A stretch of DNA of 64,000 bases from Betaproteobacteria bacterium MOLA814 (GTDB taxonomy: Bacteria; Pseudomonadota; Gammaproteobacteria; Burkholderiales; Burkholderiaceae_C), in NCBI GenBank assembly GCA_000496475.1, contig AYMW01000003.1, forward strand, positions 94,475-158,474, in the 5' to 3' direction. Of the stretch, positions 50,864-60,452 are shown piece after piece. The notes below the pieces were generated by a model that was given only the letters and a program-made list of their open reading frames with translations, did no database searches and was not told the DNA's origin. Position 1 is the first letter of the stretch, and every line of letters begins with the position of its first letter. The translations under genes and the position numbers were made by a program.

Positions 50864-51576
50864 ACGAGACGATCCAACTAGGCGAGATTTCGATAACGGT
50901 GACCAGAAAGGACATCAAGAATGTCCACCTCACCGTTCACCCGCCTGATGGACGTGTGACCCTTGCTGCCCCAACCAACACACGCCTTGAAGTAGCGCGT
51001 GCCTATGCTATCTCCAAGTTGATCTGGATTCGCGAGCAGCAGAGAAAACTGGAATGTCAGGCGCGGGAAACACCACGCCAGTTCGTTGAGCGCGAGAGCC
51101 ACCACGTTTGGGGGCGGCGCTATCTGATGAAGGTGAACTACCAGGATGTAAAGCCCACCGTTGTCATCAGCAACAAGCGGATCACCTTGATTGTTCGTCC
51201 AGGTAGCAGCGCAGAAAAGCGCGCCGAAGTGATGCATGAATGGCACAAGTCGCTGCTGCATGAAGTCGTGCCGCCGCTGATTCAAAGGTGGGAGCGAAAA
51301 CTCAAGGTCAGCGTTTCAGGCTATTACCTGCAGCGGATGAAAACCAAGTGGGGTAGCTGCAATAACGCTGCAGGAAATATTCGTCTAAACACGGAGTTGG
51401 CAAAAAAACCGAAGGATTTGCTTGAGTACGTCATCGTTCATGAAATGGCTCATTTAATTGAGCCAACGCACAGCGACCGATTCATCGCAATCCTTGAAGA
51501 ACATTACCCCAGCTGGCGAGAGGCGCGCGCTGAACTCAATGAGCTTCCTCTCGCTGCATCAGTCTGGAAAGAGTGA
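50860..51576 (+). CDS. YgjP-like metallopeptidase (DUF45/M48-type)
   Basis: 238 residues; ATGA overlaps the hsdR stop. The zinc motif is [20 protein letters not shown] (HExxH with a third His in THSDRF, about residues 192-211), preceded by [20 protein letters not shown], the family's WGSC loop. N-terminal [20 protein letters not shown] is the beta-rich DUF45 lead. Such genes are common at the 3' end of type I restriction operons; their role there is not settled. It is intact and, with hsdR, forms the surviving part of a broken type I operon. Confidence 0.9.
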   Translation: MNETIQLGEISITVTRKDIKNVHLTVHPPDGRVTLAAPTNTRLEVARAYAISKLIWIREQQRKLECQARETPRQFVERESHHVWGRRYLMKVNYQDVKPTVVISNKRITLIVRPGSSAEKRAEVMHEWHKSLLHEVVPPLIQRWERKLKVSVSGYYLQRMKTKWGSCNNAAGNIRLNTELAKKPKDLLEYVIVHEMAHLIEPTHSDRFIAILEEHYPSWREARAELNELPLAASVWKE

Positions 51577-51894
51577 ATCAATTAGAGCAATCTAGGGGCC
51601 GCCATATAAAAACTTCATTTATTTGGTCTGCTGAAGTTAAGCGACTCAAAAAGCCCTGAAGAAAAATGAAATTTCATTCAACAAGGTTCACAGCCCGTTT
51701 TGCCGCAACCCGCAAATTCACAGCTCGGAACCAAGTCCGAAAAAGTCATGAGGTTTTGAGACAAACGGGGTTTGAGACGACTTTCCCAGGTCGCTGCCAC
51801 AGGCCGCAGTCAGGAGCCCAAAGCAAAAAGCCCCGCGTGGTGCGGGGCCTGAGGCTGCCTTTTGGCCTGCTGAGCAGGTTTGAGGTCTTTGTAC
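51577..51894. other. 318-base intergenic stretch at the edge of the restriction remnant
   Basis: It contains the terminator of the minus-strand tRNA-Ser (51825-51848). Otherwise no gene is visible. An 89-codon plus-strand frame (51666-51935) runs through the tRNA in antisense and is rejected. A GGTTTTGAGAC / GGTTTGAGAC near-repeat lies at about 51750-51776. Confidence 0.55.
51825..51848 (-). terminator. Rho-independent terminator downstream of tRNA-Ser
   Basis: On the minus strand GCCCCGC (51848-51842) pairs with GCGGGGC (51836-51830) across a 5-base loop, followed by a run of five T residues (51829-51825). It lies about 47 bases beyond the tRNA 3' end. Confidence 0.85.
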
Positions 51895-51987
51895 TGGCGG
51901 AGCAAGAGGGATTCGAACCCTCGATGAGGCTATAAACCCCATACTCCCTTAGCAGGGGAGCACCTTCGGCCACTCGGTCATCGCTCC
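51895..51987 (-). tRNA. tRNA-Ser (GCU anticodon)
   Basis: 93 bases. Acceptor stem GGAGCGA (51987-51981) pairs with TTGCTCC (51905-51899), with one G-T pair; discriminator G at 51898 and encoded CCA at 51897-51895. The anticodon stem-loop holds GCT (CTGCTAA in the loop between CCCC and GGGG-type arms). The long variable arm of class II tRNAs is present, and the T arm has GGTTCGAATCC. It decodes AGC/AGU. The 3' end faces the decayed island to the left, as expected for a tRNA used as an integration site. Confidence 0.97.
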
Positions 51988-52045
51988 AGACTGAATATTA
52001 TGCCACGAGTTGGTGAGAACTTTGGTCCCCACACCTTGGGGAAAC

Positions 52046-53326
52046 TTAAATAACGTCGGTGTGGTTGTCTTGGTCTAGGTCAAAGGCTCGGTGCAAAGCG
52101 CGTACTGCCAGCTCCATGTACTTTTCATCAATCACCACCGATATTTTGATCTCTGATGTGGAGATCATTTGAATGTTGATGCCCTCTTCGCTCAGGCTGC
52201 GAAACATCTTGCTGGCCACACCAGCGTGGCTGCGCATGCCAATACCCACCACACTAACTTTACAAATTTTGGGGTCCCCAGCGACTTGCTGCACCTTCAA
52301 CTCGCCAGCGATTTTGCTGTTGAGCAAGTCCATGGCTTTGGCGTAGTCGTTGCGGTGCACCGTGAAGCTGAAATCTGTCAAACCATCTTTACTCAGGTTT
52401 TGAATAATCATGTCGACATCGATGTTGGCCTCGGCCACGCTGCCTAGTATTTTGTAGGCAATACCGGGCGTATCGGACACGCCCAGCAATGAGATTTTAG
52501 CTTCATCGCGGTTGAATGCGATACCAGAAATAGCGGCTTGTTCCATGATGGCGGTGTCCTCAAAAGTGATCAAAGTGCCAGATCTGGCTTCTTCATTGAT
52601 GTCGATGTCCCAAGGCGTAAAGCTAGACAGCACACGCATAGGAACTTTGTATTTGCCAGCAAATTCAACCGAACGAATTTGCAAGACCTTGCTGCCAAGG
52701 CTTGCCATTTCTAGCATTTCTTCAAAACTGATGCGCGCAAGCCGACGTGCGTCTTGCACCACGCGCGGGTCGGTTGTGTAGACGCCATCGACGTCGGTGT
52801 AAATCAGGCACTCGTCTGCCTTCATGGCGGCGGCCACGGCCACTGCAGACGTGTCTGAACCGCCGCGCCCTAGCGTGGCGATGTCGTTGTGTGCGTCCAC
52901 ACCCTGAAAGCCGGTAATGATGACCACTTTGCCTTTGGCCAACTCGCCGCGCACACGCGTGTCATCTATCGACTCGATACGCGCTTTGGTATGCGTGGCA
53001 CTGGTTTTAATGGGCACCTGCCAACCGGCAAAACTGATCGCATCTATGCCCTCAGCTAGCAACGCAATGGCCAACAAGCCAACGGACACCTGCTCGCCTG
53101 TGGCGGCCAGCATGTCTAGCTCGCGGTCGAAGGCGTCGCCAGGTTTGGCGGGTGACAGCTCTTTGGCCAACGCCAACAAGCGGTTGGTTTCGCCGCTCAT
53201 GGCTGACGGCACCACAATCATTTGATTGCCGGCGCGGTGCCACTTGGCAACTCGTTTGGCAACATTGCGGATGCGCTCGGTAGACCCCATTGAGGTGCCA
53301 CCGTACTTGTGAACAATTAAAGCCAT
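52046..53326 (-). CDS. lysC: Aspartate kinase
   Basis: 426 residues from the ATG at 53326 (MALIVHKYGGTSMGSTERIR); the frame is open 4 codons before it. Kinase motifs are VHKYGGTSMGSTERIRNVAK, ITGFQGVDAHNDIATLGRGG then SDTSAVAVAAAMKADECLIY and TDVDGVYTTDPRVV. Two ACT domains follow, with EAKISLLGVSDTPGIAYKIL and ICKVSVVGIGMRSHAGVASK. This is the class regulated by lysine and/or threonine. It makes aspartyl phosphate, the first step to lysine, threonine and methionine. It is transcribed toward tRNA-Ser and follows tilS on the same strand. Confidence 0.96.
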   Translation of the reverse strand: MALIVHKYGGTSMGSTERIRNVAKRVAKWHRAGNQMIVVPSAMSGETNRLLALAKELSPAKPGDAFDRELDMLAATGEQVSVGLLAIALLAEGIDAISFAGWQVPIKTSATHTKARIESIDDTRVRGELAKGKVVIITGFQGVDAHNDIATLGRGGSDTSAVAVAAAMKADECLIYTDVDGVYTTDPRVVQDARRLARISFEEMLEMASLGSKVLQIRSVEFAGKYKVPMRVLSSFTPWDIDINEEARSGTLITFEDTAIMEQAAISGIAFNRDEAKISLLGVSDTPGIAYKILGSVAEANIDVDMIIQNLSKDGLTDFSFTVHRNDYAKAMDLLNSKIAGELKVQQVAGDPKICKVSVVGIGMRSHAGVASKMFRSLSEEGINIQMISTSEIKISVVIDEKYMELAVRALHRAFDLDQDNHTDVI

Positions 53327-53484
53327 GGTTTTATACATTGGTCACCGCGCAACAAGTGCGGCGGTGCAGGATGAAAATGGTGAGGCAATGACCTCGTTTG
53401 AAACTTCTTTTGAAATCTCTTTTTAAATATCTTTCACTGCCTCTTGTTTGATCTGACCGCGACCGGGTTGGAACAAATACAGCC

Positions 53485-54486
53485 CTAAATTATAGGGGCG
53501 CAAAAGACCAGTTGGTCACCGCTGCGCTGCACATGGCCTGCGCCTACCTTAATGTGTATGCGGTGACCTCTGGTGGTGCAGGCCTTAATTTGCTGCATCA
53601 ACTCGCGCAATTGCGCCGCACTTGGCGTGGCATCGGGTGTGTGCGACAACCAATAGCGCAGCAAATTGACGCCTTGCGCCTCGCTGCGCGCCACAAGCTG
53701 CTGCAACGCGACAATATTGGGCGGCAACCCCACACTGTGCGCGTCAGCAAGGGCACTGGCCACCAGCAAGCTCTGGGCTTGCGCCGCATGCGCGGCACTG
53801 CGGGCAGCAGCTTGGGCAATGCCTGGCAATGCTTGCTCCAAGGCAGGCAGGACCTGCGCCCTAATCCGGTTGCGCGTCAGCGTGTTATCAGCATTGCTGG
53901 GGTCGTCCACAAAACTGTGGCCACTGTGCGCTAACCACGACCTGATGTCGCCGGCTTGCACCGCCAATATAGGACGCACAAACCGCTGTGCGTGGCGCAT
54001 GAAGTCGCTGGCCATGGCGCTCAAGCCTGGCAAGCCAGCGCCACGGCTCAGTGCAATGAGAATGGTCTCTAACTGGTCTTGTGCATGCTGGGCCAGCAAC
54101 ACAACGCCACATGCATCGGCTGATGTTGCCAATTTAGCCAGTGCTTGGTAACGCGCCAAGCGGGCTTGCTCTTCCAGACTTTGACCTGGCGCAACAGCCA
54201 CCTGCAGGCGCTCAACCCGCCACGCGATGGCGTGTGTTTGACAAAAGGCAAGGCCATGTTGCTCGAACGCATGGGCTGCAGTTTGTAAGCCATGGTTAAC
54301 GTGCAGGGCTACGACACGTTCACCCCACAGGGCTTTGGCAGCCAATAGCAACGCGGTGGAGTCTGCGCCGCCGCTGTAGGCCACGCCAATCAGGGCTGAG
54401 GGCTCAAGCGAGGCTGCGTGGTGTTGCCACCAGTTTGCTAAAGACTGGACACACGGGTTATTGCCTGTAAGTGGCCGCTGCCCCAT
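53485..54486 (-). CDS. tilS: tRNA(Ile)-lysidine synthase
   Basis: 333 residues. The PP-loop GVAYSGGADSTALLLAAKAL (about residues 33-52) binds ATP, and LHVNHGLQTAAHAFEQHGLA follows; VLLAQHAQDQLETILIALSR is the second conserved active-site region. TilS converts C34 of the CAU-anticodon tRNA-Ile to lysidine, so that it reads AUA. Length is shorter than E. coli TilS (432 residues): the C-terminal domain is reduced, as in many Betaproteobacteria. It starts 18 bases after the accA stop. Confidence 0.93.
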   Translation of the reverse strand: MGQRPLTGNNPCVQSLANWWQHHAASLEPSALIGVAYSGGADSTALLLAAKALWGERVVALHVNHGLQTAAHAFEQHGLAFCQTHAIAWRVERLQVAVAPGQSLEEQARLARYQALAKLATSADACGVVLLAQHAQDQLETILIALSRGAGLPGLSAMASDFMRHAQRFVRPILAVQAGDIRSWLAHSGHSFVDDPSNADNTLTRNRIRAQVLPALEQALPGIAQAAARSAAHAAQAQSLLVASALADAHSVGLPPNIVALQQLVARSEAQGVNLLRYWLSHTPDATPSAAQLRELMQQIKACTTRGHRIHIKVGAGHVQRSGDQLVFCAPII

Positions 54487-54504
54487 ATGCCTTGCCTGTT
54501 GCGC

Positions 54505-55473
54505 TTAAGCCGCGGTATCGGTAAAGCGGCCGTAGCTGTTCAAGCGCTCGTAGCGCCGCTCAACCAGCTCCTTTGGCTTGATATCGCTGAGCAAGCGAAT
54601 CGAGTCTGTTAGCGACTTTTTAAGCACTGTCAGCATGGCCTTGTGGTCACGGTGAGCACCACCCAAGGGCTCGCTCACAATTTTGTCGATAAGGCCAAGA
54701 CTTTTGAGTCGGTTGGCCGTGATGCCCAAGGCTTCGGCTGCCACTTCGGCCTTGTCACTGGTTTTCCATAAAATGGATGCGCAGCCTTCTGGACTGATGA
54801 CGGAGTACACCGCGTATTGCAGCATCAGGACTTGATCGCCAACTGAAATAGCCAACGCGCCGCCTGAGCCCCCTTCTCCAATAATGGTGGAGATGATGGG
54901 CACTTCTAGCTGCGCCATTTCAAAAATATTGCGGCCAATGGCCTCGCTTTGTCCACGCTCTTCGGCATCAATACCGGGATAGGCGCCGGGTGTGTCTACA
55001 AAGGTAAACACAGGAATCTTGAATTTTTCAGCCAGTTTCATCAGGCGCAAGGCCTTTCGGTAGCCCTCGGGCTTGGTCATGCCGAAATTGCGCATGGTGC
55101 GTTCTTTGGTGTCACGCCCTTTTTGATGGCCCAAGACCATACAAGGCTGGCCGTTCAGGCGTGCCATGCCGCCCACAATGCTCAGGTCATCGGCAAAGTG
55201 ACGGTCACCGTGCAGCTCTACGAAGTGCGTAAACAAGCCATGGATGTAGTCCAGTGTGTAGGGACGCTCGGGATGACGTGCAATTTTAGTGACCTGCCAA
55301 GACGTGAGGTTGGCGTAAATATCTTTGGTCAGCTGTTGGCTCTTTTTAGAAATTTGCTCAATTTCCTGAGAAATATCAACCGCAGACTCAGACTGCACAT
55401 AGCGCAACTCATCCACCTTTTTTTCGAGTTCGGCAATCGGCTGCTCAAAATCTAAGAAATGTCTTTTACTCAT
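54505..55473 (-). CDS. accA: Acetyl-CoA carboxylase carboxyltransferase subunit alpha
   Basis: 322 residues. Coiled N-terminus [20 protein letters not shown], then [40 protein letters not shown] and [20 protein letters not shown] (oxyanion and biotin-binding loops), and [20 protein letters not shown]. AccA with AccD transfers carboxyl from biotin to acetyl-CoA in the first step of fatty acid synthesis. It follows the glycosylase gene and precedes tilS on the minus strand; accA-tilS-lysC is a common Burkholderiales order. Confidence 0.97.
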   Translation of the reverse strand: MSKRHFLDFEQPIAELEKKVDELRYVQSESAVDISQEIEQISKKSQQLTKDIYANLTSWQVTKIARHPERPYTLDYIHGLFTHFVELHGDRHFADDLSIVGGMARLNGQPCMVLGHQKGRDTKERTMRNFGMTKPEGYRKALRLMKLAEKFKIPVFTFVDTPGAYPGIDAEERGQSEAIGRNIFEMAQLEVPIISTIIGEGGSGGALAISVGDQVLMLQYAVYSVISPEGCASILWKTSDKAEVAAEALGITANRLKSLGLIDKIVSEPLGGAHRDHKAMLTVLKKSLTDSIRLLSDIKPKELVERRYERLNSYGRFTDTAA

Positions 55474-55537
55474 TAGCTTCCCCCTAAAGAAGTCTTGATT
55501 GTTATGTCACTACAGCGTCACTGCCACGCATACGAAT

Positions 55538-56185
55538 TTAGTAAGCCACTGGCACTGGGTCTAGCGAGCGCCAAATATACCAAGTTGCCACGCTGCTGTA
55601 TGGCGTCCACGCTCTGGCCAGGTCACGCACTTCACTGCGACTGACCTTCTCACCTGAAAAATACAGCTTACCAACACCATTCAACAAGCCTACATCGTCT
55701 AGCGGCAAGACGTCAGGACGCAATAGGTGAAACATTAAGAACATCTCAGCCGTCCACCGGCCAATCCCTCGAATGGCCACCAACTCGGTAATGATGGCCT
55801 CATCACTCATGTCAGCCCAATGTTGAACGCTGACGCGGCCTTCGTGAAAGTAGGCTGCCAAATCTTTTAAATACTCAACTTTTCGCCCGCTTAAGCCAGC
55901 AGCGCGCATGTCCACCACTTCGAGTTTGAGCACACTGTGGGGCTTCACAGCTTTCATGAGGGCGGCAAACCTGTCCCAAATGGACTGCGCCGCTTTCACT
56001 GAAATTTGCTGTCCCACCACGCTGCGCGCCAAAGTGACGAACGGATCGCCCCGGGTTTGTAACCCGGCATCAGGAAACTGCGGAACCAAACGCCGCATGA
56101 CGCGGTCTTTGCGCATCAGATGCTCGCACGCAGTGGCCCAATAAGTGGGCTGGCCAACTTGCTCGGCAGGCAGGATTGCGCTCAC
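55538..56185 (-). CDS. DNA-3-methyladenine glycosylase II-like protein
   Basis: 215 residues from a GTG at 56185 that overlaps the cysS stop (GTGA); a TTG 4 codons upstream is also possible. HhH-GPD superfamily: the helix-hairpin-helix is [20 protein letters not shown] then [12 protein letters not shown], with the catalytic Asp in [28 protein letters not shown] is the conserved substrate-pocket helix. The enzyme removes alkylated purines by flipping the base. It is of the short AlkA-like form without the N-terminal TBP-like domain of E. coli AlkA. Translationally coupled to cysS. Confidence 0.9.
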   Translation of the reverse strand: MSAILPAEQVGQPTYWATACEHLMRKDRVMRRLVPQFPDAGLQTRGDPFVTLARSVVGQQISVKAAQSIWDRFAALMKAVKPHSVLKLEVVDMRAAGLSGRKVEYLKDLAAYFHEGRVSVQHWADMSDEAIITELVAIRGIGRWTAEMFLMFHLLRPDVLPLDDVGLLNGVGKLYFSGEKVSRSEVRDLARAWTPYSSVATWYIWRSLDPVPVAY

Positions 56186-57582
56186 GCGCGCTCCCAAGTG
56201 GTCAATTGAGCGCTGTCTTTCAACACTATGCCAGCGGCCAACAACTCAGCCCGTATGGCGTCGGCTCCCGCAAAATCTTTGTTGGCCTTGGCCGCGGTGC
56301 GTTTGGCAATCAATGAGTTTATATCTAGGGCATCACCGCCAGAATTGACGCCACCTTGTAAAAACACGCTGGGCGCGCTTTGCAACAGGCCCAACACGCC
56401 GCCTAAATCTCGCAACAAGGCTGCCAAGGCAACAGAGCCTGTTTTATTCACCTCGCTGGCCAAGTCAAACAACACGGCGACCGCACCAGGTGTGCCAAAG
56501 TCGTCGTCCATGGCCGCTTTGAATGCTTGGGTGTAGGTGTTGGCCTGCCAATTGATTGCCTGTGCGGGTGTTGCCACCACGGTTGACACGTCCACCGCAG
56601 CCAACGCAGTGTACAAACGCTTGAGTGAGGCCTTGGCATCTTGTAAATGCGCGTCGCTGTAGCTCAACGCGCTGCGGTAGTGGGCGCGAATAATGAAAAA
56701 TCTGACTGTTTCAGCGTCAAATGCTTTCAGCACCTCACGGATGGTGAAAAAATTGCCCAAGCTTTTAGACATTTTTTCGTTGTCAACGCGCACAAAACCG
56801 TTGTGCATCCACACCTGGGCCATGGCTTTACCCGTCACGCCTTCGGTTTGCGCGATCTCGTTTTCATGGTGTGGGAACTGCAAGTCTGATCCGCCCCCAT
56901 GGATGTCAAATTGCTCGCCCAGGAGTGCGCAACTCATAGCCGAGCACTCAATATGCCAGCCAGGACGGCCTTGGCCGAAAGCGCTGCCCCATTTGGCATC
57001 TGCAGGCTCAAGGGGCTTGGCAGACTTCCACAACACAAAATCCAGTGGGTCTTGCTTGCCACCGACCACTGCCACGCGCTCGCCGGCGCGCAACTCGTCC
57101 ACCGACTTGCCACTCAATGCGCCGTAGTTGGGGAAGCCACGCACGGCATAGTTCACATCACCATTGCTTGCTTGGTAGGCCAGACCCTTGGTCTGCAAGC
57201 TGTCAATCATGGACAGCATCTGCGGTACATAGTCTGTGGCCCTAGGCTCAAACGTTGGGCGTTCAATGCCAAGCGCATCGGCATCAACATGCATTTCAGC
57301 AACCATTCGATTGGTAAGCTGCGAAATGGTTTCGCCGTTTTTCACAGCACGTTGAATGATTTTGTCGTCAATATCGGTGATGTTGCGGACATATGTCACC
57401 TTCAGTCCTGATGCGGTCAGCCAACGCTGCACCACATCGAATGCGACCAGCACGCGGGCATGGCCCACATGGCACAAGTCGTATACGGTCATGCCGCATA
57501 CATACAAGCTCACTGTGCCGGGCACCATGGGTGAGAAAGGCGCCACTGCGCGCTTAAGGGTGTTGTAAATAGATAAAGACAT
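56182..57582 (-). CDS. cysS: Cysteine--tRNA ligase
   Basis: 466 residues. The HIGH-type motif is [20 protein letters not shown] (HVGH, about residues 34-53) and the KMSKS motif [20 protein letters not shown]. Zinc ligands include the Cys in YVCGMTVYD, the Cys of [11 protein letters not shown] and the His of the [13 protein letters not shown] segment. It charges tRNA-Cys and is essential. The start [20 protein letters not shown] fits the family. Its stop overlaps the glycosylase start. Confidence 0.97.
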   Translation of the reverse strand: MSLSIYNTLKRAVAPFSPMVPGTVSLYVCGMTVYDLCHVGHARVLVAFDVVQRWLTASGLKVTYVRNITDIDDKIIQRAVKNGETISQLTNRMVAEMHVDADALGIERPTFEPRATDYVPQMLSMIDSLQTKGLAYQASNGDVNYAVRGFPNYGALSGKSVDELRAGERVAVVGGKQDPLDFVLWKSAKPLEPADAKWGSAFGQGRPGWHIECSAMSCALLGEQFDIHGGGSDLQFPHHENEIAQTEGVTGKAMAQVWMHNGFVRVDNEKMSKSLGNFFTIREVLKAFDAETVRFFIIRAHYRSALSYSDAHLQDAKASLKRLYTALAAVDVSTVVATPAQAINWQANTYTQAFKAAMDDDFGTPGAVAVLFDLASEVNKTGSVALAALLRDLGGVLGLLQSAPSVFLQGGVNSGGDALDINSLIAKRTAAKANKDFAGADAIRAELLAAGIVLKDSAQLTTWERA

Positions 57583-57841
57583 GACGTTGATGAAAAACTA
57601 ACGAAGCTTGTGGGCTTGTAAATGCAAAGAGCAGAGTGGACAAGACAGCCAAGAATTCTAAAGGGCTCAGACACTTGTGTGTGCATCTGATGTTTATGGC
57701 TTTTTAAAAGACCATTATGGACAAGCACTTACCCGTCGGGTGTCTGCATTGACTGGCTACAATATGTGTTGAAGTTCTAAGTTTGCCTTAGACGAGTTGC
57801 TCTTGCCATTTTTTCATCTCACACATTGCAGCGTCGCCACT

Positions 57842-58957
57842 ATGAATTTTTGCCATTTGCGCTCTACCTCCAACAACCAACCATGTGCACAGCCAGCATT
57901 TCACTGGGCTACCGCGGCCAAGCTGGGGCTCAATTGCATTGCTTTAGCTGCAGGTTTGTTACTGGCTGCACCGAATGCATGGGCCAATGGCAACTACGCA
58001 GATATCAAACAAGCGCTGTCCACCGGGGAGCCCAAGCGTGCATTGGTGCTGGTTGAAAAAGCCAAAGCCCTGCACCCTAAAGACGTTCAGCTGATGTTTT
58101 TTGAAGGTGTCATCAAGGCTCAAACAGGTGACACACGTGGCGCAATTGCGTTGTTTGAAGACATGGCCACCTCTTACCCTGAACTGCCAGAACCTCACAA
58201 CAACCTTGGCGTACTGTACGCATCTAAGGGCGAGCTTGAAAAAGCCAAAAGCGCCTTCGAGCGCGCTATTTTGACCAACCCTGCTTACGCTGCTGCCCAT
58301 AAAAACATGGCTGATGTGTACGCGGCCTTGGCCAAAAACAACTACGGTAAAGCCCTGCGGGTTGATGCAGGCAATGTGCCAGCTACAGCTCAAATGACGT
58401 TGCTGGGCAGCATCACATCTGGCGCAACACCAGGCGATAGTTTGATTATTGCTGCAGCCAAACCTGCTGCATCAGCACCCAGGCCCGAGGTTAAACCAGC
58501 CCCACCTGCTGCTGCAGATGTTGTGAAAGAGACATCGACAGAAGCTCCTGCGCAAGTCACAACGCAGGCAACTGCTGCGACCAAACCGACGGCTGAACCC
58601 GCAGCCTCGTCGTCAGTTGCATCAGAAAAGGCTGTAGAAAAACATGTAATGGCTTGGGCCAATGCCTGGGCAGCTCGAGATATGGCAGGCTATCTGGGTG
58701 CATACAGCGCACAGTTCGACCCTGGACAAAACATGTCACTGTCAGCTTGGAAGCAGCAACGACGTGAACGTATTGAGCCACGCAGCAGCATCAGCATCAA
58801 AATTGACAATTTCAGCGTTTCCATCGATGGCAAAAAAGCCACGGCTTTGTTTGCGCAAGATTACCGCTCAGACACTTTCAACGGCAAGAGCAACAAACGC
58901 TTAAACATGGTTTTAGAAGGCCAGAGCTGGTTGATTGTTAAAGAGTCTGTCCGCTGA
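57842..58957 (+). CDS. TPR-repeat exported protein with C-terminal NTF2-like domain
   Basis: 371 residues from the ATG at 57842 (MNFCHLRSTS); the frame is open 15 codons before. A signal-like hydrophobic segment GLNCIALAAGLLLAAPNAWA (about residues 31-50) precedes three TPR units: ALVLVEKAKALHPKDVQLMF, IALFEDMATSYPELPEPHNN and KSAFERAILTNPAYAAAHKN. A Pro/Ala-rich linker (about 210-270) leads to an NTF2-like domain with AWAARDMAGYLGAYSAQFDP. The next gene, an L,D-transpeptidase, ends in a similar domain. It is the first gene of a plus-strand run to ppiB, probably acting in the periplasm. Confidence 0.8.
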   Translation: MNFCHLRSTSNNQPCAQPAFHWATAAKLGLNCIALAAGLLLAAPNAWANGNYADIKQALSTGEPKRALVLVEKAKALHPKDVQLMFFEGVIKAQTGDTRGAIALFEDMATSYPELPEPHNNLGVLYASKGELEKAKSAFERAILTNPAYAAAHKNMADVYAALAKNNYGKALRVDAGNVPATAQMTLLGSITSGATPGDSLIIAAAKPAASAPRPEVKPAPPAAADVVKETSTEAPAQVTTQATAATKPTAEPAASSSVASEKAVEKHVMAWANAWAARDMAGYLGAYSAQFDPGQNMSLSAWKQQRRERIEPRSSISIKIDNFSVSIDGKKATALFAQDYRSDTFNGKSNKRLNMVLEGQSWLIVKESVR

Positions 58958-58973
58958 TTAACAGGGCGCACTT

Positions 58974-60452
58974 ATGTCGTTAATGCAAGCCCCACGCATG
59001 GCAGCTACTGCGCCACAGGACACAGATCCTGCGATAGGCATGTCTGCAGCCAAACTCAAGCGAGTCTTGTGGTGGTTAGCTGCTCTAGGGCTCATTGGCT
59101 TGGCTGTATTCATGGGCTGGGGCTCCAAGATTGACAACTCTGCCAACGCCTTAAAAACGGCTATGACCTTTGTCAATACAGACGAGAAGACCCCCGACAG
59201 GCTCGCTTGGAACCTGTCTATTGATGGTGCTATAGCCACCACATCAGCCACCACACCAACCATCGATACCACACCCAGCGCTTTAAGAAGCGCGGAATCC
59301 AGGTTAATTGCCATCTACCAGCTGCTGAGAAGCGGTGAGCGCGCCATGGCATTGAACGAGGCTGACGACCTCACCAGCGACTACCCCAATTTTCAACTCG
59401 CCCAACTGCTGTACGCAGATCTGCTTGCAGCCAGCGCCAATCAAACAATTGACCTGAGTGACCTTGCACCCAAAAACAGCGAACAAGCCATACAACTCGC
59501 AGCCTTGGTGCGCGAGTCTGAACTGCGTCTGCAAGCCTTAACGGAAGTGCCTGCGCCTGGCACATTGCCCAGTAATTTTGTGACGCTGCCGCCCTCAACC
59601 CGCAACGCTATTGCCATTGATGCGTCACGGGCCCGCTTGTATTGGTTTAAAAATATAGCCAAGCCTGGCGATCCAGCACAGATGGTTTTAACCAAAGACG
59701 CTTATATGTCTGTTGGCAAAGAAGGTGTGGGCAAGTTGGTCGAAGGTGACAACCGCACGCCGCTTGGGGTGTACTTCATCACCAGCTTGCTGCCTGGCAG
59801 CGAACTGCCAGACCTCTACGGCCGAGGCGCGTTGCCCCTCAACTACCCCAACGCCTTGGATATTTTGCGCAAAAAAACGGGCAGTGGTATTTGGCTGCAC
59901 GGCACCCCTACGGAGCAATACGTAAGATCCCCATTGGCATCTGAGGGCTGCGTGGTGCTGTCCAACCCTGATATCAGCTTGCTACTAGAGGAAGCTGACA
60001 TCAAGGAAACACCTGTAGTGATTGCCAAGTCACTCACTTGGGTGAGCGCGGCGGCCATCAGCGCGCAGCTGGCTACAACGTCCGCGTCTGCAACCGCCAC
60101 CACCCCGACAGGCACTGCCACTGACGATGCGGCGGCCAGCTTTAAAAACCAATTTGCAAACTGGCAGAACAGCCGACGCTTGCAAGATTTCGCAGCCTTG
60201 CGCGACATGTACAGCGACCAGTTTTTCCGCAGAGGCAAAGGCCTCAGTCACTGGTGGGTGACCATCAAAAACGAAGCCACCTCCACCAGTTCGCAAGACG
60301 ACATCACCGTGCTGAGCTGGCAAGACCAAGACCAAGTCATGGTGGTCAACTACGCTGACTCCGTGACACCCGACCTACGCGCCATCAAGAAACGTCAATA
60401 CTGGCGCTTAGAAGGTGATACGTGGCGCATTTTTTATGAAGGTAACGCATGA
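58974..60452 (+). CDS. L,D-transpeptidase (YkuD family) with C-terminal NTF2-like domain
   Basis: 492 residues. A membrane anchor VLWWLAALGLIGLAVFMGW lies near residues 31-49. The YkuD domain (about 200-355) has IAIDASRARLYWFKN, MSVGKEGVGKLVEGDNRTPL then GVYFITSLLPG and the catalytic GIWLHGTPTEQYVRSPLASE running on to GCVVLSN with the nucleophilic Cys and preceding His. The C-terminal part (about 375-492) is an NTF2-like domain (WQNSRRLQDFAALRDMYSDQ). L,D-transpeptidases form 3-3 cross-links in peptidoglycan or attach lipoprotein. It lies 16 bases after the TPR gene and overlaps ppiA by 4 bases. Confidence 0.9.
   Translation: MSLMQAPRMAATAPQDTDPAIGMSAAKLKRVLWWLAALGLIGLAVFMGWGSKIDNSANALKTAMTFVNTDEKTPDRLAWNLSIDGAIATTSATTPTIDTTPSALRSAESRLIAIYQLLRSGERAMALNEADDLTSDYPNFQLAQLLYADLLAASANQTIDLSDLAPKNSEQAIQLAALVRESELRLQALTEVPAPGTLPSNFVTLPPSTRNAIAIDASRARLYWFKNIAKPGDPAQMVLTKDAYMSVGKEGVGKLVEGDNRTPLGVYFITSLLPGSELPDLYGRGALPLNYPNALDILRKKTGSGIWLHGTPTEQYVRSPLASEGCVVLSNPDISLLLEEADIKETPVVIAKSLTWVSAAAISAQLATTSASATATTPTGTATDDAAASFKNQFANWQNSRRLQDFAALRDMYSDQFFRRGKGLSHWWVTIKNEATSTSSQDDITVLSWQDQDQVMVVNYADSVTPDLRAIKKRQYWRLEGDTWRIFYEGNA

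Noticed and set aside
51666-51935. 89-codon plus-strand frame ending AEQEGFEPSMRL
   Set aside because: It reads the tRNA-Ser gene in antisense; the EGFEPSMRL ending is a well-known spurious translation of serine tRNA genes.
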